NCBI GenBank assembly: GCA_023412275.1
Contig: JAEYNY010000106.1
Span: 1 to 16,733, forward strand
Length of the DNA stretch: 16,733 nucleotides
Source: Bacillota bacterium
Lineage (GTDB): Bacteria; Bacillota; Clostridia; Acetivibrionales; DSM-1351
Direction: 5' to 3'
The notes under the pieces were generated by a model. The model was given only the letters and a program-made list of their open reading frames with translations. It was not told where the DNA came from and did no database searches. Positions 15,224-16,733 of this stretch are shown in pieces. Position numbers and translations under genes: made by a program. Numbering within the stretch: the first letter of the stretch is position 1; each line of letters opens with the position of its first letter.

Positions 15224-15508
15224 CTACAGTATAATACATATCAATCCGCCGCTGCCCTCATTTATTATTTTCTGCAAGGTCTCCTGAAGTTTGAGCTGTG
15301 CATCCTCCGGCATTCTGAAAAGCTTGTTCTGCAATCCCTCATTTACGAGTTCATGTAAAGACTTTCCGAATATGTTTGACTCCCACAACCTGCCGGTATC
15401 ATTTTCAAATTCTTTTAGTAAATATGAAACCAACTCTTCAGATTGCTTTTCGGTTCCAACCAAAGGTGCTATTTCTGTTTCAATATCTGCCCTTATCATA
15501 TGTATTGT
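15224..15508 (-). CDS. spoIVA: SpoIVA 3' fragment (C-terminal ~93 residues), interrupted
   Basis: SpoIVA is the ATPase that polymerises on the forespore surface to form the basement layer of the spore coat; it is normally about 492 residues. Only the last ~93 are present, from IHMIRADIETEIAPLVG to the diagnostic end INEGSGGLICIIL. From memory they align without gaps to the B. subtilis C-terminus (IHMIKVDVESEFAPIIG at the start). Upstream of the Ile codon at 15503-15505 similarity stops and the sequence becomes the 3' end of a serine recombinase gene. An open frame continues to a TTG at 15517, but there is no reason to believe it is a start. The ATPase domain must lie beyond the element, outside the window. 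Without excision the gene is non-functional; with precise excision it could be rebuilt, as for sigK and skin. Confidence 0.88.
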   Translation of the reverse strand, partial: TIHMIRADIETEIAPLVGTEKQSEELVSYLLKEFENDTGRLWESNIFGKSLHELVNEGLQNKLFRMPEDAQLKLQETLQKIINEGSGGLICIIL

Positions 15509-15510
15509 AA
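15490..15510. other. Element/spoIVA junction, candidate recombinase attachment site
   Basis: Here the recombinase frame ends (CAA TAC ATA TGA on the minus strand) and the same bases in another frame encode Thr-Ile-His-Met of SpoIVA. The palindrome CATATG (15497-15502) is at the centre. The recombinase stop codon is therefore made of, or shared with, spoIVA sequence, as expected if the crossover point lies here. The exact core cannot be set without the other end of the element. Confidence 0.55.
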
Positions 15511-16617
15511 GGAACAAACAGAAGTATTCTTTCGTTCCCGCAATATCTTATAATCAAAGGGTTTTGTCAAAACTTTAAAGTATACTTTCAAATCTATTTC
15601 GTTTTTCTTGTCTGTCTTAGCTACCTCAATCTTTTCTAATAATGACTCTATTAATTTATTGTCCAGTCCCTCGTCATAATTAATTTCCTTTGCAATTACT
15701 TTTCGTAGATTTTCAACCGAATAAGTTATTTCTTTGTTTTTCAATTCGTCCTCATCCAGTTCCTTTAACCTTATACTTAGTCTATCAATCTCCTCATTGA
15801 ACCGATTGTTTCTTCTTTCAAACTCATCATCAGACAGTCTACCGTTTATACTTAACTCCAAAAGCTTGTCTTTCATTTTGAGTATTTGGTCAATCTCCAT
15901 TTTGACCTTTGCTATATCTTCTTTTATCTTAGACTGAGATCCAAGACCTGAATACATCGTAATCATTTCATGTATAATTTCTGAACGGTTAACTATTATC
16001 TCATCATATGCTTTCTTTATTATCATATCCAACTCAGACGTATATATGGATGGAGATGTACAACCCTCTTTCCCCTTCTCAACATACCTTTTACATTGCC
16101 ATACCTCTTTATTCCCTGAACTGTAACGATAAAGTGTTCTGTAATACGGAACCTTATGCTCTGTACAAATTATTTTTCCGCTGTAGGCGTACTTGTTTTG
16201 ATAGCTCGTCTTATCTTCTGCCGATTGTTTTTCACTCCTACCTTTTAATATATAATTAGCCTTTTGCCATATTTCTTCAGATACAATTGGAGGGACTGTT
16301 TCTTCATCTTTATACATAACCCATTCTGTCTGATCCAGATACTTTCTATCATGAAGCTTATAATCAAATTTGTGTGTTTTATTTCCGCAATAATATCCCA
16401 TATATTTGGGATTTGTAAGTATACTTTTAATGGTAGAAAAAGAAAACGGATTTCCTTTATTATTTTTTATTCCCATATTATCAAGTTTGGCACTTATTCC
16501 TCTTATCCCGATATTTTGTGTAGCGTACATATCAAATATCAGTCTTACTATCTCAGCTTCATTTTCATCGATTACAAGTTTGCCGGTATCTTTTCTATAG
16601 CCCCATATTTTATTATT
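15496..16617 (-). pseudogene. Large serine recombinase, C-terminal part (broken at its 5' side)
   Basis: This is the DNA-binding half of a large serine (SpoIVCA/TnpX-like) site-specific recombinase. Coding similarity starts at 16617 (NNKIWGYRKDTG), well before the first ATG at 16530, which I do not regard as the real start. Domains in order: the Recombinase domain with the IFDMYATQNIGIRGIS and NPKYMGYYCGN segments; a zinc-ribbon-like segment with Cys122, His125, Cys146 and Cys157 (numbered from that ATG); a long coiled coil rich in Lys/Glu; and a basic tail. The catalytic domain is missing on this strand; part of it is found at the right edge on the opposite strand. The stop codon at 15496 falls inside spoIVA-derived sequence, so the gene lies at the very end of the inserted element, a typical position for the integrase/excisionase. 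Confidence 0.87.
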
Positions 16618-16733
16618 ACAAAAGAGATTTCTAGATTTTCGAGAAATACTCTGGACAGTATAAAGTATACTCAGGAACTGCTGTCTTATGGGGTGGGAGT
16701 TCTTTTTCAGTCTGACAGTATCAATACATTAAT
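16612..16733 (+). pseudogene. Serine recombinase catalytic-domain fragment, inverted relative to the C-terminal part
   Basis: The plus strand from 16612 reads IITKEISRFSRNTLDSIKYT and continues with QELLSYGVGVLFQSDSINTL to the window edge. This is the second half of a serine recombinase catalytic domain, including the conserved SRFSRN segment. It begins at the same ATTATT triplets that encode Asn-Asn of the minus-strand part. The catalytic serine would be further N-terminal and is absent. In an intact gene this stretch would precede the 16617 residues by roughly 40-50 residues on the same strand. It may be a displaced piece of the same gene, a second inverted recombinase gene running off the edge, or an assembly chimera. 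Confidence 0.75.

Noticed and set aside
15224..15517. Independent small gene starting at the TTG at 15517
   Set aside because: All but the first few codons are SpoIVA C-terminus and no ribosome binding site was recognised. It is a gene fragment.
1..16733. CRISPR arrays, tRNA or rRNA genes, insertion sequences
   Set aside because: No regularly spaced repeats, tRNA-like or rRNA-like conserved blocks, or transposase-like frames were recognised on reading both strands. The only mobile-element signal is the recombinase region at the right.

Overview
The window reads as chromosomal DNA from a low-GC, spore-forming, anaerobic Firmicute, most like Ruminiclostridium (the Clostridium cellulolyticum group). 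The reasons are AT-rich intergenic DNA, strong AGGAGG-type ribosome binding sites, a SpoIVA fragment, a Gram-positive LexA box, and a gene order that matches, from memory, the cellodextrin uptake and sensing (cua) cluster of R. cellulolyticum. No database search was possible, so species and the named cluster are inference.

Layout. (1) 1-6790, all on the minus strand: a solute-binding lipoprotein, a sensor histidine kinase and an AraC-type response regulator form an operon ending in a strong terminator. It is followed by a second, separately promoted sugar-binding lipoprotein whose permeases would lie past the left edge. The first lipoprotein is the probable sensory partner of the kinase, and the second is probably the transport receptor the system controls. 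(2) 6790-9400: a ClpE-like AAA+ unfoldase with an N-terminal zinc finger, broken by a frameshift just before its sensor-2 segment. (3) 9400-11320: a DUF47 (PhoU-like) / PiT phosphate transport operon with TTWACA repeats at its promoter that resemble a PhoP box. (4) 11320-14340: uvrA, with a perfect Gram-positive SOS box overlapping its -35. (5) 14380-15200, plus strand: promoter, TPP riboswitch, intrinsic terminator and thiT, the thiamine-specific subunit of an ECF transporter. (6) 15200-16733: the last ~93 codons of spoIVA, abruptly joined to the 3' end of a large serine recombinase gene.

The most interesting part is region 6. A spore-coat morphogenesis gene is interrupted by an element whose recombinase gene ends inside the spoIVA sequence. 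This is the layout of developmentally excised skin-type elements, and I do not recall one described in spoIVA. The recombinase gene is itself broken near the right edge: its catalytic-domain part reads rightward on the plus strand and its C-terminal part reads leftward on the minus strand. The two parts meet at an ~8-bp microhomology. That is either a real inversion or a fold-back chimera at the end of an assembled contig, and it has to be settled before the recombinase is called functional or dead.
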